Shown here: piece by piece, positions 42,903 to 53,570 of the stretch
Position numbering within the stretch: position 1 is the first letter of the stretch
Layout of the letters: each line of letters starts with the position of its first letter
NCBI RefSeq assembly: GCF_023657595.1
Contig: NZ_CP098323.1
Coordinates: 4,860,001 to 4,924,000, forward strand
DNA from: Cytobacillus firmus
GTDB lineage: Bacteria; Bacillota; Bacilli; Bacillales; Cytobacillaceae
Direction: 5' to 3'
DNA length: 64,000 bases
The notes under the pieces: model-generated
Database searches by the model: none
Told to the model about the DNA's origin: nothing
What the model saw: only the letters and a program-made list of their open reading frames with translations
Position numbers and translations under genes: made by a program

Positions 42903-43634
42903 ATGAAGGATTCTGATGAATTTCTATATCCGCAAAAATGGCTGTCTAAGGCTTCCTCTGGCGACCGTGTCGCGTATGAGCTTAGGATGCGCATTATTGC
43001 CGGTTTGATTGAAAGCGGTACCACGCTTTCTGAAAATAAATTGGCCGCTGATTTTTCCGTGAGCCGTTCACCGATTCGTGAAGCCTTACGGACACTGGCA
43101 TCTGAAAATATTATCCGCCTGGAAAGAACGGGTGCGGTTGTTGCCGGGTTAACCGAAAAAGAAATAGAAGAAATTTACGATGTCCGTCTCATGATTGAGA
43201 CATTCGTGTTTGAACGTCTTATCAGCATGGACACAAATGAATTGGCCATGGAGCTCAGCAAGGTGCTGGAAATGATGAAGGTGGCTGTCAAGTATCGGGA
43301 TGCTGATGAGTTTGCGTATCAGGATCTTATGTTCCACGAAATTATCATCGGATCTATTGGCCATTCTTATATCCAGCTGATCTGGAATAATTTAAAGCCC
43401 GTGATGGAAGGATTCATTCTTTTATCCATGCGCGTGCGCTTTAAGGAAAATTATGAAGACCTTGATCGGATTGTAAAAAATCATGAACTATATATTGATG
43501 CCATTAAAACAAAAGACAGAGACCTCATGATTCAGTCGCTGCACGAAAATTTTGATGATGTTCAAGGGAAAGTGGACGATTTATGGAGGTCACAGCAAAT
43601 GCTGTCAAAAGGGGTTAAACAACAAGATGACTAG
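42903..43634 (+). CDS. gntR: gluconate operon repressor GntR
   Basis: This 243-residue regulator equals B. subtilis GntR in length. The GntR winged helix spans residues 20-85 (GDRVAYELRMRIIAGLIESGTTLSENKLAADFSVSRSPIREALRTL), followed by the FCD effector domain (YDVRLMIETFVFERL and later FHEIIIGSIGHSYI). It represses the gnt promoter until gluconate binds. The ATG at 42903 follows AAAGGTGATG; a longer frame from 42720 reaches into array B and has no site. Its end overlaps gntK by eight bases, so translation is coupled. Confidence 0.95.
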   Translation: MKDSDEFLYPQKWLSKASSGDRVAYELRMRIIAGLIESGTTLSENKLAADFSVSRSPIREALRTLASENIIRLERTGAVVAGLTEKEIEEIYDVRLMIETFVFERLISMDTNELAMELSKVLEMMKVAVKYRDADEFAYQDLMFHEIIIGSIGHSYIQLIWNNLKPVMEGFILLSMRVRFKENYEDLDRIVKNHELYIDAIKTKDRDLMIQSLHENFDDVQGKVDDLWRSQQMLSKGVKQQDD

Positions 43635-45168
43635 CTATATGTTAGGGATTGATATTGGAACCACCAGTACAAAAGCCGTGTTATTCAGTGAAAAAGGAGA
43701 TGTAATTCAGCAGGAGAACATCGGATATCCGCTGTACACACCTGATATCTCCACAGCAGAACAGGATCCTGATGAGATTTTCTCTGCTGTCGTTCAAGCC
43801 ATAGCGAATATTATGAAAAACCATCATGATAAAGAGCTGTCCTTTGTGTCCTTCAGCAGTGCGATGCACAGTGTGATTGCGATGGACGAGAATGACCTGC
43901 CGCTTACACCCGTTATTACCTGGGCCGATAACCGCAGCGAAGCATGGGCACGCAAAATTAAAAAAGACTGGAATGGTCATGAGGTCTATAAACGGACCGG
44001 AACACCGATCCATCCGATGTCCCCCTTAAGCAAGATCACCTGGCTTGTGAAGGAGCGTCCGGAGATCGCCGGCAGGACAAAAAAATATATCGGAATTAAA
44101 GAATATATTTTCAAAAAGCTTTTTGATGAATATGCTGTCGATTATTCACTTGCTTCCTGCATGGGCATGATGAATCTCAAGACATTGGACTGGGATGAAG
44201 AGGCATTAGCGATTGCGGGCATCAACCGCTCTCAGCTGTCCAATCTCGTTCCTACGACAAAGATGTTCCAAAACTGCCATCCTATTTTAGCCAAACAAAT
44301 GGGCATCGATCCGAAGACACCTTTTGTGATCGGCGCAAGTGATGGAGTGCTTTCGAACCTGGGTGTGAATGCGATCAGAAAAGGCGAGATCGCCATCACC
44401 ATCGGGACAAGCGGTGCAATACGGACCATTATTGATAAGCCTCAGACCGATGAAAAAGGGAGAATTTTCTGTTATGCCTTAACAGAAAATCATTGGGTGA
44501 TTGGCGGACCGGTGAACAATGGAGGAATGGTCCTCCGCTGGATCCGGGATGAATTTGCCTCATCCGAAATCGAAACAGCCAAGAGATTAGGCATTGATCC
44601 TTACGAGGTTTTAACAAAAATCGCTGAACGTGTCAGACCAGGCGCTGATGGCCTGCTGTTCCATCCATATCTCGCAGGTGAACGCGCTCCTTTATGGAAC
44701 CCGGATGTGCGCGGATCTTTCTTCGGATTAACGATGTCCCATAAGAAGGAGCATATGATCCGGGCAGCGCTTGAAGGAGTCATTTATAATCTGTACACCG
44801 TATACCTGGCATTAGTGGAATGCATGGACGGCCCGGTAACCCGGATTCAGGCAACAGGAGGCTTCGCCAGATCTGAGGTTTGGCGGCAAATGATGTCCGA
44901 TATTTTTGAATCGGAAGTCGTCATACCGGAAAGCTATGAAAGCTCCTGTCTCGGCGCCTGTATTTTAGGATTGTATGCCACAGGAAAAATCGACTCCTTT
45001 GATGCCGTTTCGGGCATGGTGGGCGATACGTACAAGCATATACCTAAGGAAGAGGCTGCAAGAGAATACAGACAATTGCTGCCAATCTTCATCCAATTAT
45101 CAAGAGCGCTGGAAGATGAATATACTTCGATCGCAAACTATCAAAGAAAATTAATTCAACATGACTAG
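43627..45168 (+). CDS. gntK: gluconokinase
   Basis: The 513-residue FGGY-family kinase phosphorylates gluconate to 6-phosphogluconate. It has the N-terminal ATPase motif MLGIDIGTTSTKAVLF and the FGGY signature region (VTRIQATGGFARSEVWRQMMSDIFESEV near residue 405). The length equals that of B. subtilis GntK. The ATG at 43627 lies inside the gntR stop region and follows AAAGGGG. It is the second gene of gntRKPZ. Confidence 0.95.
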   Translation: MTSYMLGIDIGTTSTKAVLFSEKGDVIQQENIGYPLYTPDISTAEQDPDEIFSAVVQAIANIMKNHHDKELSFVSFSSAMHSVIAMDENDLPLTPVITWADNRSEAWARKIKKDWNGHEVYKRTGTPIHPMSPLSKITWLVKERPEIAGRTKKYIGIKEYIFKKLFDEYAVDYSLASCMGMMNLKTLDWDEEALAIAGINRSQLSNLVPTTKMFQNCHPILAKQMGIDPKTPFVIGASDGVLSNLGVNAIRKGEIAITIGTSGAIRTIIDKPQTDEKGRIFCYALTENHWVIGGPVNNGGMVLRWIRDEFASSEIETAKRLGIDPYEVLTKIAERVRPGADGLLFHPYLAGERAPLWNPDVRGSFFGLTMSHKKEHMIRAALEGVIYNLYTVYLALVECMDGPVTRIQATGGFARSEVWRQMMSDIFESEVVIPESYESSCLGACILGLYATGKIDSFDAVSGMVGDTYKHIPKEEAAREYRQLLPIFIQLSRALEDEYTSIANYQRKLIQHD

Positions 45169-45180
45169 GGGGAAATGACA

Positions 45181-46527
45181 ATGCCGCTGTTAATAGTTGC
45201 AATTGGAATCGTTGCCTTATTAATTCTGATAATGGGCTTAAAATTAAATACCTTTATTTCATTGATTATCGTTTCATTTGGTGTTGCGCTGGCACTCGGA
45301 ATGCCGCTCGACCAAATTGTCAAAACCATCGAAGCCGGATTAGGCGGAACACTTGGCCACCTGGCACTCATCTTCGGACTTGGCGCCATGCTGGGCAAGC
45401 TGATCGCCGACTCTGGCGGCGCCCAGCGAATTGCCATGACTCTTGTCAATAAATTCGGCGAAAAGAATATTCAGTGGGCAGTAGTGGCTGCATCCTTCAT
45501 TATCGGTGTTGCCTTATTCTTTGAAGTGGGACTTGTTCTATTAATTCCGATCGTATTTGCTATTTCAAGAGAATTAAAGATTTCTATTTTGTATCTTGGT
45601 ATCCCGATGACAGCGGCTTTATCTGTCACACATGGATTCCTGCCGCCTCACCCGGGTCCAACAGTTATTGCGGGTGAATACGGTGCAAACATTGGGGAAG
45701 TATTGCTTTATGGTTTCATTATTGCGATTCCAACCGTTATTTTAGCTGGACCGGTTTTTACGAAAATCGCTAAAAAGCTCGTTCCGGATTCATTCACAAA
45801 AAGCGGAAACATCGCTTCTCTGGGAGAGCAGAAAACCTTTAAGCTTGAAGACACACCAGCTTTTGGAATCAGTGTATTTACGGCTTTGCTTCCTGTTATT
45901 TTAATGTCAATCGCAACGATTATTACATTGCTTCAAAAAACAATGGGATTTGAAGATAATAGCCTGCTTGCTGCCATCCGCTTTATTGGAGATGCGGGCA
46001 CTTCGATGCTGATCTCCTTATTGGTTGCCATCTATACCATGGGATTGGCAAGGAAAATTCCAATCAAAAATGTGATGGATTCCTGCACAACGGCCATCAC
46101 CCATATCGGGATGATGCTTTTGATTATCGGTGGAGGCGGCGCCTTCAAACAGGTATTAATTGATGGCGGTGTCGGTGACTATGTGGCCGAGCTTTTCAAA
46201 GGGACAAGCCTGTCTCCGATTTTATTGGCATGGATTATCGCGGCAATCCTCAGGATTTCATTAGGATCTGCCACAGTGGCCGCATTAACGACAGCAGGTT
46301 TAGTCATTCCGCTGCTGGGCCAAACGGATGTGAATCTTGCCCTAGTAGTGCTTGCAACAGGTGCGGGAAGCTTAATCGCTTCTCACGTCAATGATGCCGG
46401 CTTCTGGATGTTCAAAGAATATTTCGGTTTGAGCATGAAGGAAACGTTTGCAACATGGACATTGCTTGAAACAATAATATCTGTGGCTGGATTAGGATTT
46501 ATTTTATTGTTAAGCTTATTTGTATAA
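45181..46527 (+). CDS. gntP: gluconate permease
   Basis: This 448-residue GntP-family transporter has about 12-14 membrane segments. It begins MPLLIVAIGIVALLILIMGL and carries the family motif ALSVTHGFLPPHPGPTVIAG near residue 140. It imports gluconate with protons. I prefer the ATG at 45181, nine bases after AGGGGG, to the one at 45175; it gives the same length as B. subtilis GntP. It starts 12 bp after gntK. Confidence 0.94.
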   Translation: MPLLIVAIGIVALLILIMGLKLNTFISLIIVSFGVALALGMPLDQIVKTIEAGLGGTLGHLALIFGLGAMLGKLIADSGGAQRIAMTLVNKFGEKNIQWAVVAASFIIGVALFFEVGLVLLIPIVFAISRELKISILYLGIPMTAALSVTHGFLPPHPGPTVIAGEYGANIGEVLLYGFIIAIPTVILAGPVFTKIAKKLVPDSFTKSGNIASLGEQKTFKLEDTPAFGISVFTALLPVILMSIATIITLLQKTMGFEDNSLLAAIRFIGDAGTSMLISLLVAIYTMGLARKIPIKNVMDSCTTAITHIGMMLLIIGGGGAFKQVLIDGGVGDYVAELFKGTSLSPILLAWIIAAILRISLGSATVAALTTAGLVIPLLGQTDVNLALVVLATGAGSLIASHVNDAGFWMFKEYFGLSMKETFATWTLLETIISVAGLGFILLLSLFV

Positions 46528-46535
46528 ACACTTTA

Positions 46536-46575
46536 AGGCAATGAAACCCTACTTCATAAGAGGGTTTCATTGCCT
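46536..46575 (+). other. strong stem-loop between gntP and gntZ without T run
   Basis: AGGCAATGAAACCCT (46536-46550) and AGGGTTTCATTGCCT (46561-46575) form a perfect 15-bp stem with a 10-base loop. ATTAATCTG follows instead of T residues. It may stabilise the upstream gntRKP message or reduce expression of gntZ rather than terminate. Confidence 0.7.
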
Positions 46576-46602
46576 ATTAATCTGAATGAAGGAGCAGGAA
46601 CT

Positions 46603-48009
46603 ATGCAAAATACAATTGGTGTTATTGGTCTCGGAGTAATGGGGAGCAATATCGCTTTAAATATGGCCAATAATGGCGAGAAGGTAGCTGTATATAATTA
46701 CACCAGGGATTTGACTGATCAGCTGGTACAAAAGCTGGAAGGGCAAGCCATAAGCCCTTATTTCGAAGTAGAGGATTTTGTCCAGTCTCTAGAAACACCA
46801 AGAAAGATCTTTTTAATGGTGACTGCCGGGAAAGCTATTGATTCTGTTATCGCAAGCTTAATCCCCTTCCTTGAAGAGGGCGACGTTATCATGGACGGGG
46901 GCAACTCCCATTTCAAAGATACGGAAAAAAGATATGATGATCTGAAAGCAAAAGGAATCGGCTATCTGGGTATCGGCATTTCAGGCGGTGAAGTGGGAGC
47001 ATTAACAGGGCCTTCCATCATGCCTGGAGGAGATCAGGACGTCTATGAAAAAGCGGCTCCGATTCTTACGAAGATCGCTGCAAAGGTTGACGGGATGCCT
47101 TGCTGTGTCTACATCGGACCTAAAGGAGCAGGCCACTTTGTCAAAATGGTACATAACGGCATCGAGTATGCAGATATGCAGCTGATTGCTGAGGCCTATA
47201 TATTCTTAAGAGAAAAGCTGGGATTATCTGTTGAGGAAATTGCAGATATCTTTGAAACATGGAATCAAGGCGAGCTGAAGAGCTATTTAATTGAGATCAC
47301 AGCAGCTATTTTAAGGAAAAAAGACGAGCGCACAGGGCTGCCGCAAATCGATGTCATCCTTGATAAAGCCGGGCAAAAAGGAACCGGAAAATGGACCAGC
47401 CTCCAGGCGATCGATAATGGGATCCCAACCTCAATCATTACAGAATCTTTATTCGCACGCTATATTTCTGCTTTGAAGGATGAGCGTGTGGCTGCAGAAA
47501 CCCTTTTAACAGGTCCTGAGAAGGATCAGATAACCCTTGAAAAAGACGTCTGGATTGAATACATCAGACAGGCTTTATATATGGGGAAAGTGTGTGCCTA
47601 TGCACAAGGATTTACACAATATAAAATGTCATCCGAGCAAAATGACTGGAATCTGCCTTTAAAGGATATCGCTCTGATTTTCCGCGACGGCTGCATCATT
47701 CGCGCGGAATTTTTGAATGTCATCAGTGAAGCCTACCAGGAGCAGCCAAACCTGGCTAACCTCCTTGTCTCCCCTTACTTTGCCGAAAGGATCAGAGACT
47801 ACCAGACGGGGTTGCGCAAAATTGTCTGCGAAGGCATTCAATCCGGCATCGCATTGCCATGCTTAAGCTCCTCTCTTTCCTATTACGACAGCTACCGGAA
47901 TGGAAGATCAAATGCCAGCCTGCTGCAGGCCCAGCGTGATTACTTCGGTGCCCATACGTATGAGCGGACAGATATGGAAGGAACTTTCCATACTAATTGG
48001 AATGAATAA
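46603..48009 (+). CDS. gntZ: 6-phosphogluconate dehydrogenase, decarboxylating
   Basis: The 468-residue enzyme oxidises 6-phosphogluconate to ribulose 5-phosphate. It has the NAD(P)-binding motif IGVIGLGVMGSNIALNMANNG, where NYTRD follows the second strand as in NADP-type enzymes. The catalytic region reads GISGGEVGALTGPSIMPGG and GAGHFVKMVHNGIEYADMQ. The length equals B. subtilis GntZ. The ATG at 46603 follows GAAGGAG. It closes the gnt operon. Confidence 0.94.
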   Translation: MQNTIGVIGLGVMGSNIALNMANNGEKVAVYNYTRDLTDQLVQKLEGQAISPYFEVEDFVQSLETPRKIFLMVTAGKAIDSVIASLIPFLEEGDVIMDGGNSHFKDTEKRYDDLKAKGIGYLGIGISGGEVGALTGPSIMPGGDQDVYEKAAPILTKIAAKVDGMPCCVYIGPKGAGHFVKMVHNGIEYADMQLIAEAYIFLREKLGLSVEEIADIFETWNQGELKSYLIEITAAILRKKDERTGLPQIDVILDKAGQKGTGKWTSLQAIDNGIPTSIITESLFARYISALKDERVAAETLLTGPEKDQITLEKDVWIEYIRQALYMGKVCAYAQGFTQYKMSSEQNDWNLPLKDIALIFRDGCIIRAEFLNVISEAYQEQPNLANLLVSPYFAERIRDYQTGLRKIVCEGIQSGIALPCLSSSLSYYDSYRNGRSNASLLQAQRDYFGAHTYERTDMEGTFHTNWNE

Positions 48010-48014
48010 ATAAG

Positions 48015-48052
48015 AAAAACGCTTGCCCCTCAATTGGGGACAAGCGTTTTTT
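48015..48052 (+). terminator. terminator of the gnt operon
   Basis: AAAACGCTTG-CCCC pairs with GGGG-A-CAAGCGTTTT (one bulged A), ending in a T run at 48047-48052. Confidence 0.9.
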
Positions 48053-48059
48053 GTTTACC

Positions 48060-49490
48060 TTAATCTCTTTCAAGCAGTGCAGCGCCTGCAATGCCAGGAT
48101 CCGTCATTTCATATGGATCGAGGATTAAATCGAGTTCTTCTTCTGTCAGAACATCATATTTCAGGCACAGTTCCCTGATGGAACGGCCTGTTAAAATCGC
48201 TTCTCTGGCGATTCTGGATACGACTTCATAGCCAAGGTGAGGGTTGACGGCAGTAATGATGCCGACACTCTTTTCAACGTAGTCCTTCATTCTTTCTTCA
48301 TTGGCTTCGATTCCTTTTACACAATGCTCTGTAAACGTATTGAACGCATTGTTCATAATGCTGATCGATTGCAGAAGGTTAAAGATCAGGACTGGCTCCA
48401 TGACGTTCAATTCCAGCTGTCCCGCTTCTGAAGCAAGAGAGATGGTGTTGTCGTTCCCGATGACCTGGAAGGCAACCTGATTGATCAGTTCCGGAAGAAC
48501 AGGGTTTACTTTACCAGGCATAATGGATGAGCCCGGCTGTCTTGCCGGCAGTGAGATTTCGCCAAGACCCGCTCTTGGACCAGACGCCATTAAACGAAGG
48601 TCATTTGCGATTTTGGACATATTGATCATGCAGATTTTCAGTGCTCCGGAGACTTCTGTATAAGAATCGGTATTCTGAGTGGCATCAACAAGATGTTCTG
48701 CCCCTTTAAATGGCAGGCCGCTGATGTCGGCAATATGCTTCACCACTAAGTCAATGTATTTCGGGATGGCATTCAGCCCCGTACCGACTGCTGTTGCCCC
48801 CATGTTCAATTCATATAAGTGCTGTTTGGATTGCTGAATGCGCTTGATGTCGCGTGCAATAACGCGGCTGTAGGCTTCAAATTCCTGGCCAAGCCTGATT
48901 GGAACAGCATCCTGCAGATGAGTCCGTCCCATTTTAATCACATGGCTGAATTCCTTTGATTTTTCAAGGAAAACAGAGTGCATATTTTCCATTGTCAGGA
49001 TTAATTGATCCAGCAGATTTAACACTGAGATGTGCATAGCTGTCGGAAAAGCATCATTCGTCGACTGCGACATATTAACATGGGTATTAGGGCTGCAATG
49101 AGAATAATCGCCCTTTTCATGGCCCATGATTTCAATCGCACGGTTCGCAAGGATTTCATTAATATTCATATTAATGGACGTTCCGGCACCGCCCTGGATT
49201 GGGTCCACAATCACCTGATCATGCCAAAGTCCTTCAATCATTTCATCCGCAGCCTGTACGATCGGGTCTCCGATTCCTGAGTAAAGGCGCTTAACTTCCA
49301 TATTCGCCATGGCCGCTGCTTTTTTTACGATGGCCATTGCCTTGATTAACTCCGGATGGATCCGGTAGCCTGTAATCGGAAAGTTCTCAACCGCACGAAG
49401 CGTCTGAACGCCATAATAAGCATCCGCCGGAACTTCCTTAGAGCCTAGAAAATCTTTTTCGATTCTGTAGCTGTTCTTTGCTGCTAGCAT
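48060..49490 (-). CDS. aspA: aspartate ammonia-lyase
   Basis: The 476-residue fumarase/aspartase-superfamily enzyme splits aspartate into fumarate and ammonia. It carries the superfamily signature PGSSIMPGKVNPVLPEL near residue 320, SPNTHVNMSQSTNDAFPTA near 133 and KMGRTHLQDAVPIRLGQEF near 185. AspA rather than FumC is suggested by the N-terminal RIEKDFLGSKEVPADAYYGVQTLRA pattern and the length. AAGGAGA precedes the ATG at 49490. It stands alone, transcribed toward the gnt operon. Confidence 0.93.
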   Translation of the reverse strand: MLAAKNSYRIEKDFLGSKEVPADAYYGVQTLRAVENFPITGYRIHPELIKAMAIVKKAAAMANMEVKRLYSGIGDPIVQAADEMIEGLWHDQVIVDPIQGGAGTSINMNINEILANRAIEIMGHEKGDYSHCSPNTHVNMSQSTNDAFPTAMHISVLNLLDQLILTMENMHSVFLEKSKEFSHVIKMGRTHLQDAVPIRLGQEFEAYSRVIARDIKRIQQSKQHLYELNMGATAVGTGLNAIPKYIDLVVKHIADISGLPFKGAEHLVDATQNTDSYTEVSGALKICMINMSKIANDLRLMASGPRAGLGEISLPARQPGSSIMPGKVNPVLPELINQVAFQVIGNDNTISLASEAGQLELNVMEPVLIFNLLQSISIMNNAFNTFTEHCVKGIEANEERMKDYVEKSVGIITAVNPHLGYEVVSRIAREAILTGRSIRELCLKYDVLTEEELDLILDPYEMTDPGIAGAALLERD

Positions 49491-49671
49491 ATTCGTCTTC
49501 TCCTTTATATAAACCTTTCTGATATTTATAGGTTTTGTAATAGCTTATCCTTCGTATACACTATAATCCGGAAAGAAGGAATAAGCAATGGTTATGGATA
49601 AGTAAAAAGCGGCTGATTTCTGTTTATGCCTGAAAGCTGGTGAAGGCAGGTTTGAGGCTTTCAAATAAGAG

Positions 49672-49706
49672 AAAAGAGACAAGCAACAGCAGAGCCTGTC
49701 TCTTTT
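49672..49706. terminator. terminator of the ldh-lctP operon
   Basis: AAAAGAGACA (49672-49681) pairs with TGTCTCTTTT (49697-49706), with T-rich ends on both strands. Confidence 0.85.
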
Positions 49707-49718
49707 GTTATGAGGAAA

Positions 49719-51290
49719 TTAGAAAAATAAAGACAATATCAAGGTCCAAATACAAACAAACACCAGCAATCCAAAGCTGTATTTCAATGTCATTTTCGTT
49801 AAATCGGCTTCTTTTCCTGTCTCGCCAACCGCTGCTGTGGCAATGGCGATGGACTGAGGAGAGATGAGCTTTGCCATCACGCCTCCTGCCGTATTGGCAG
49901 AAAGCAATAAGGAGGAGCTGGTTCCGATCACATTACCAGCTGTCGCCTGGATGGGGGCAAATAGCGTGTTGTTGTTCACGACAGATCCTGTCATGAACAC
50001 CCCAATCCAGCCTAAGAGCGGTGACAGCAGCGGAAATATTTTTCCGGTTGTCGCAACGGCTTCCCCCAGAGTAACGGTCATTCCACTGTTAGTCATGAGC
50101 TTTGAAATTCCGATAATGGCGCAAATCATAATAATAGGAATCCAGAACTCAGAAACAGTCTTTTTGAGGAGGCTGAAGCCTTTACCCATACTGATGCCTT
50201 TTGTCGTTGCTATTGTCGTTAGGCCGGCCAGCAAGATCGCTGTTCCAGTAGCACCGATTAAACTGATGCTGACACTTAGAGAAGATCCTGGTATACCGAA
50301 ATTGATGACTGTGAATTCAAGCAAGCCCCCTTCAGTAAACAGCCCTTTAAATGCCGAGAAGCTCCATATTAAAATAAATAGGGTCAATAGATAAAAAGGT
50401 GACCATGCTTTAACTACTTCACCTAATGAATGCTGTTCAACTTGGCACTCTTTCCCATTGAGCAAAAAGATGTTCTTTGGTTTCCACTTTTTCAGGAATA
50501 AAGCTAATACACCCATCGCTAATAAGGAAGGAATAATATCAGCAAGCTCCGGACCTATAAATAGTGTAATGATTGCTTGCGTAACGGTATAAACCCCTGC
50601 AGTGATCAGGATGGCCGGTAATATTTCCTTAATTCCTTTAAACCCGTCAATGAGCCATATTAATAAAAAGGGAATGGTAAAGTTAATAATCGGGAGTGTC
50701 AGAGCTGTCATGATTGAGACATCCATGGAAGTAACCCCTGGAATTCCAAACGTATCGACAATGCCGACCGGTATTCCAATCGCACCAAAGGCGCCTGAAG
50801 CACCGTTTGCGATGAGACAGAGCATGGCTGCCTGTAAAGGCTTGAAGCCCAGTGACACTAACAGCACAGCACAAATGGCAATCGGTACGCCGAAGCCGGC
50901 AGCTCCTTCGAGAAAGGCATTGAAGCAAAATCCGATCAGAAGAAATTGAATGCGCTGGTCCTGGGAAATTCCTGCGATGCTTCCGCGCAAAATATCAAAC
51001 TTGCCTGATGCCACCGAAATTTTATATAGCCAAACAGCCATGACAATAATCCAGCCAATTGGCCAAATTCCCGATGTAGCACCTTGAATAACACTTCCTG
51101 CCGCTTCTCCGAATGGCAAATTAAAGATGACTAGCACAATGAAAAAAGTGACAGCTAAGTTTACTAGCGCTGCATGAATGCCCTTCATTTTTAATACCGT
51201 CAGGCAAAGCAGAAATAAAAGGATCGGGATGGCTGCCACCAGGGATGAAATAGCCAGGTTATGAAAAGGATTGAATGTTTCCACTAACAT
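49719..51290 (-). CDS. lctP: L-lactate permease
   Basis: The 523-residue LctP-family transporter has about 12-14 membrane segments. Family segments include GWIIVMAVWLYKISVASGKFDILRGSI and FNAFLEGAAGFGVPIAICAVLLVSLGF, and TGSVVNNNTLFAPIQATAGN near the C-terminus. It moves lactate with protons. It begins 35 bp after ldh, and AAAGGAG precedes the ATG, so it is the second gene of the Rex-controlled operon as in B. subtilis. Confidence 0.95.
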   Translation of the reverse strand: MLVETFNPFHNLAISSLVAAIPILLFLLCLTVLKMKGIHAALVNLAVTFFIVLVIFNLPFGEAAGSVIQGATSGIWPIGWIIVMAVWLYKISVASGKFDILRGSIAGISQDQRIQFLLIGFCFNAFLEGAAGFGVPIAICAVLLVSLGFKPLQAAMLCLIANGASGAFGAIGIPVGIVDTFGIPGVTSMDVSIMTALTLPIINFTIPFLLIWLIDGFKGIKEILPAILITAGVYTVTQAIITLFIGPELADIIPSLLAMGVLALFLKKWKPKNIFLLNGKECQVEQHSLGEVVKAWSPFYLLTLFILIWSFSAFKGLFTEGGLLEFTVINFGIPGSSLSVSISLIGATGTAILLAGLTTIATTKGISMGKGFSLLKKTVSEFWIPIIMICAIIGISKLMTNSGMTVTLGEAVATTGKIFPLLSPLLGWIGVFMTGSVVNNNTLFAPIQATAGNVIGTSSSLLLSANTAGGVMAKLISPQSIAIATAAVGETGKEADLTKMTLKYSFGLLVFVCIWTLILSLFF

Positions 51291-51325
51291 ATGATCTGCT
51301 CCTTTGGATCTAAGATGTCAACTCG

Positions 51326-52273
<948 letters not shown>

Positions 52274-52277
52274 TTAT

Positions 52278-52295
52278 TTGTGAATAATTTCACAT
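52278..52295. promoter_or_regulatory. Rex box 1 (proximal)
   Basis: TTGTGAATAATTTCACAT matches the Rex consensus TTGTGAANNNNTTCACAA except at the last base. It lies 22 bp before the ldh start codon. Confidence 0.8.
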
Positions 52296-52345
52296 GATTT
52301 CACAAAAAACCCTATTCATTTCATTTTATTTGAGTGGATTCATTT

Positions 52346-52363
52346 ACGTGAATTAATTCACAT
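52346..52363. promoter_or_regulatory. Rex box 2
   Basis: ACGTGAATTAATTCACAT keeps the GTGAA-N6-TTCAC-type core of Rex sites, with a central GAATTAATTC. Confidence 0.75.
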
Positions 52364-52393
52364 ACTTATATAAAAAAATATTGATATAACTAT

Positions 52394-52411
52394 TTGTGAA
52401 ATACTTCACAT
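52394..52411. promoter_or_regulatory. Rex box 3 (distal)
   Basis: TTGTGAAATACTTCACAT matches the Rex consensus except at the last base. The three boxes span 134 bp, so cooperative binding or looping is possible. Confidence 0.8.
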
Positions 52412-52487
52412 ATAAAATATATCAGTGCTATTGTTTTTGCGCAAGTCTTTCCTCAAAAATTTCTTATAAAAAAGGAGTGCATAAGAA

Positions 52488-52530
52488 GTGCCAGCCCCCT
52501 GTAAACTGCAGTAAAACGGGGAGCTGGCAC
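52488..52530 (-). terminator. terminator of the Rieske oxygenase operon
   Basis: GTGCCAGCCCCC (52488-52499) pairs with GGGGAGCTGGCAC (52518-52530), with one mismatch. The T-rich run on the minus strand is broken, so termination may be partial. Confidence 0.7.
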
Positions 52531-52536
52531 TGATCA

Positions 52537-53556
52537 CTATTTCACTAATACTTTTTTCCGGACTTCATCCTGAATGGGGTTTGTGCCATTCTCCACACCC
52601 AGCTCATTTAGCCATTTGCGATAGGCGATGGTAAGGGCGTCTGACTTAAGGTGCAGCTCAGCCTGCAAGTCCAGCGGAAGAAGTTCCGGCTTTTGGCTTT
52701 GGACGATATCTAAATCCTGATAAAAAATCGTATCCTGGAATTCAATAAAAGGCTCATCCGGCATGTCCAGATCATAGTTTCTTGTCAACAGCATAAATGC
52801 CTTGGCCTTCTCGTGATCCTCTTGATTGACAGCAAGCAGAATCGTCAGCTCATCATCCGACCCTTCCGTTGTTTTAGTAAAACGGGCGGTAGTTGGGTTG
52901 AGGATTTCATACACATAGTTAGCATATCCGCCTTTGGAGCGTCCATCAGGGTTCGGCTGGTAGACCGGAATTTTACTGGTAATCAAACGATTATCAGCAA
53001 ATTCAACTTTGTAGTCGACAACCTCGGCATGATCCTCATCGCCAAGCAGTCCTTCATGCACAAACATAAGATGCGAAACATCCAGGAAATTTTCAATAAT
53101 TCTTGGGGCATTTGCTTTTACCTCATACGGGCCGCAAATCGCAGTCCGGTACCCCTCCATGCTATATTCAGGAAATGAAACAAGCGGCGCCGGATCTTCC
53201 CCTAAGTTAACCCAGATCAGCCCCAGATACTCCTCACAATGGTAAACGGTTGCTCTTGCTTTCTTTGGGATGGCTCTGCCGCTCGGCAGGGCAGGAATCT
53301 TCTCACAGGCACCTGTACAATCGTATTCCCAGGCATGATAGGCGCAGACCAGATTTCCGTTCTTCACCTTTCCAAGGGAAAGGGCGGCACCCCGATGGAT
53401 ACAAAGATCCTTAAATGCGTGAACCCCTTTTTCATTGCGGAAAATAACGACCCGTTCCCCAAGGACAAATACCTGTTTGGGATCCTCCAATACTTCCTCT
53501 GCTTTGCATACTGGATGCCATTCATTCCATAATCGATCTTGCTGCATAGTCGACAC
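52537..53556 (-). CDS. Rieske non-heme iron oxygenase (VanA/phthalate-dioxygenase-like)
   Basis: This 339-residue oxygenase subunit has a Rieske [2Fe-2S] domain with C52, H54, C71 and H74 (CIHRGAAL and CAYHAWEY). The catalytic iron motif D159-x2-H162-x4-H167 is in ENFLDVSHLMFVHEG. A later FQDTIFYQDLDIVQSQ recalls vanillate O-demethylase and N-demethylase types. It would hydroxylate or demethylate a small ring compound. It is the second gene behind a guanine riboswitch and an NCS2 permease, 14 bp away, so a purine or methylpurine substrate is inferred. No reductase gene is adjacent, so electrons must come from elsewhere. Confidence 0.88.
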   Translation of the reverse strand: MSTMQQDRLWNEWHPVCKAEEVLEDPKQVFVLGERVVIFRNEKGVHAFKDLCIHRGAALSLGKVKNGNLVCAYHAWEYDCTGACEKIPALPSGRAIPKKARATVYHCEEYLGLIWVNLGEDPAPLVSFPEYSMEGYRTAICGPYEVKANAPRIIENFLDVSHLMFVHEGLLGDEDHAEVVDYKVEFADNRLITSKIPVYQPNPDGRSKGGYANYVYEILNPTTARFTKTTEGSDDELTILLAVNQEDHEKAKAFMLLTRNYDLDMPDEPFIEFQDTIFYQDLDIVQSQKPELLPLDLQAELHLKSDALTIAYRKWLNELGVENGTNPIQDEVRKKVLVK

Positions 53557-53570
53557 TCACTTTCATGTTA

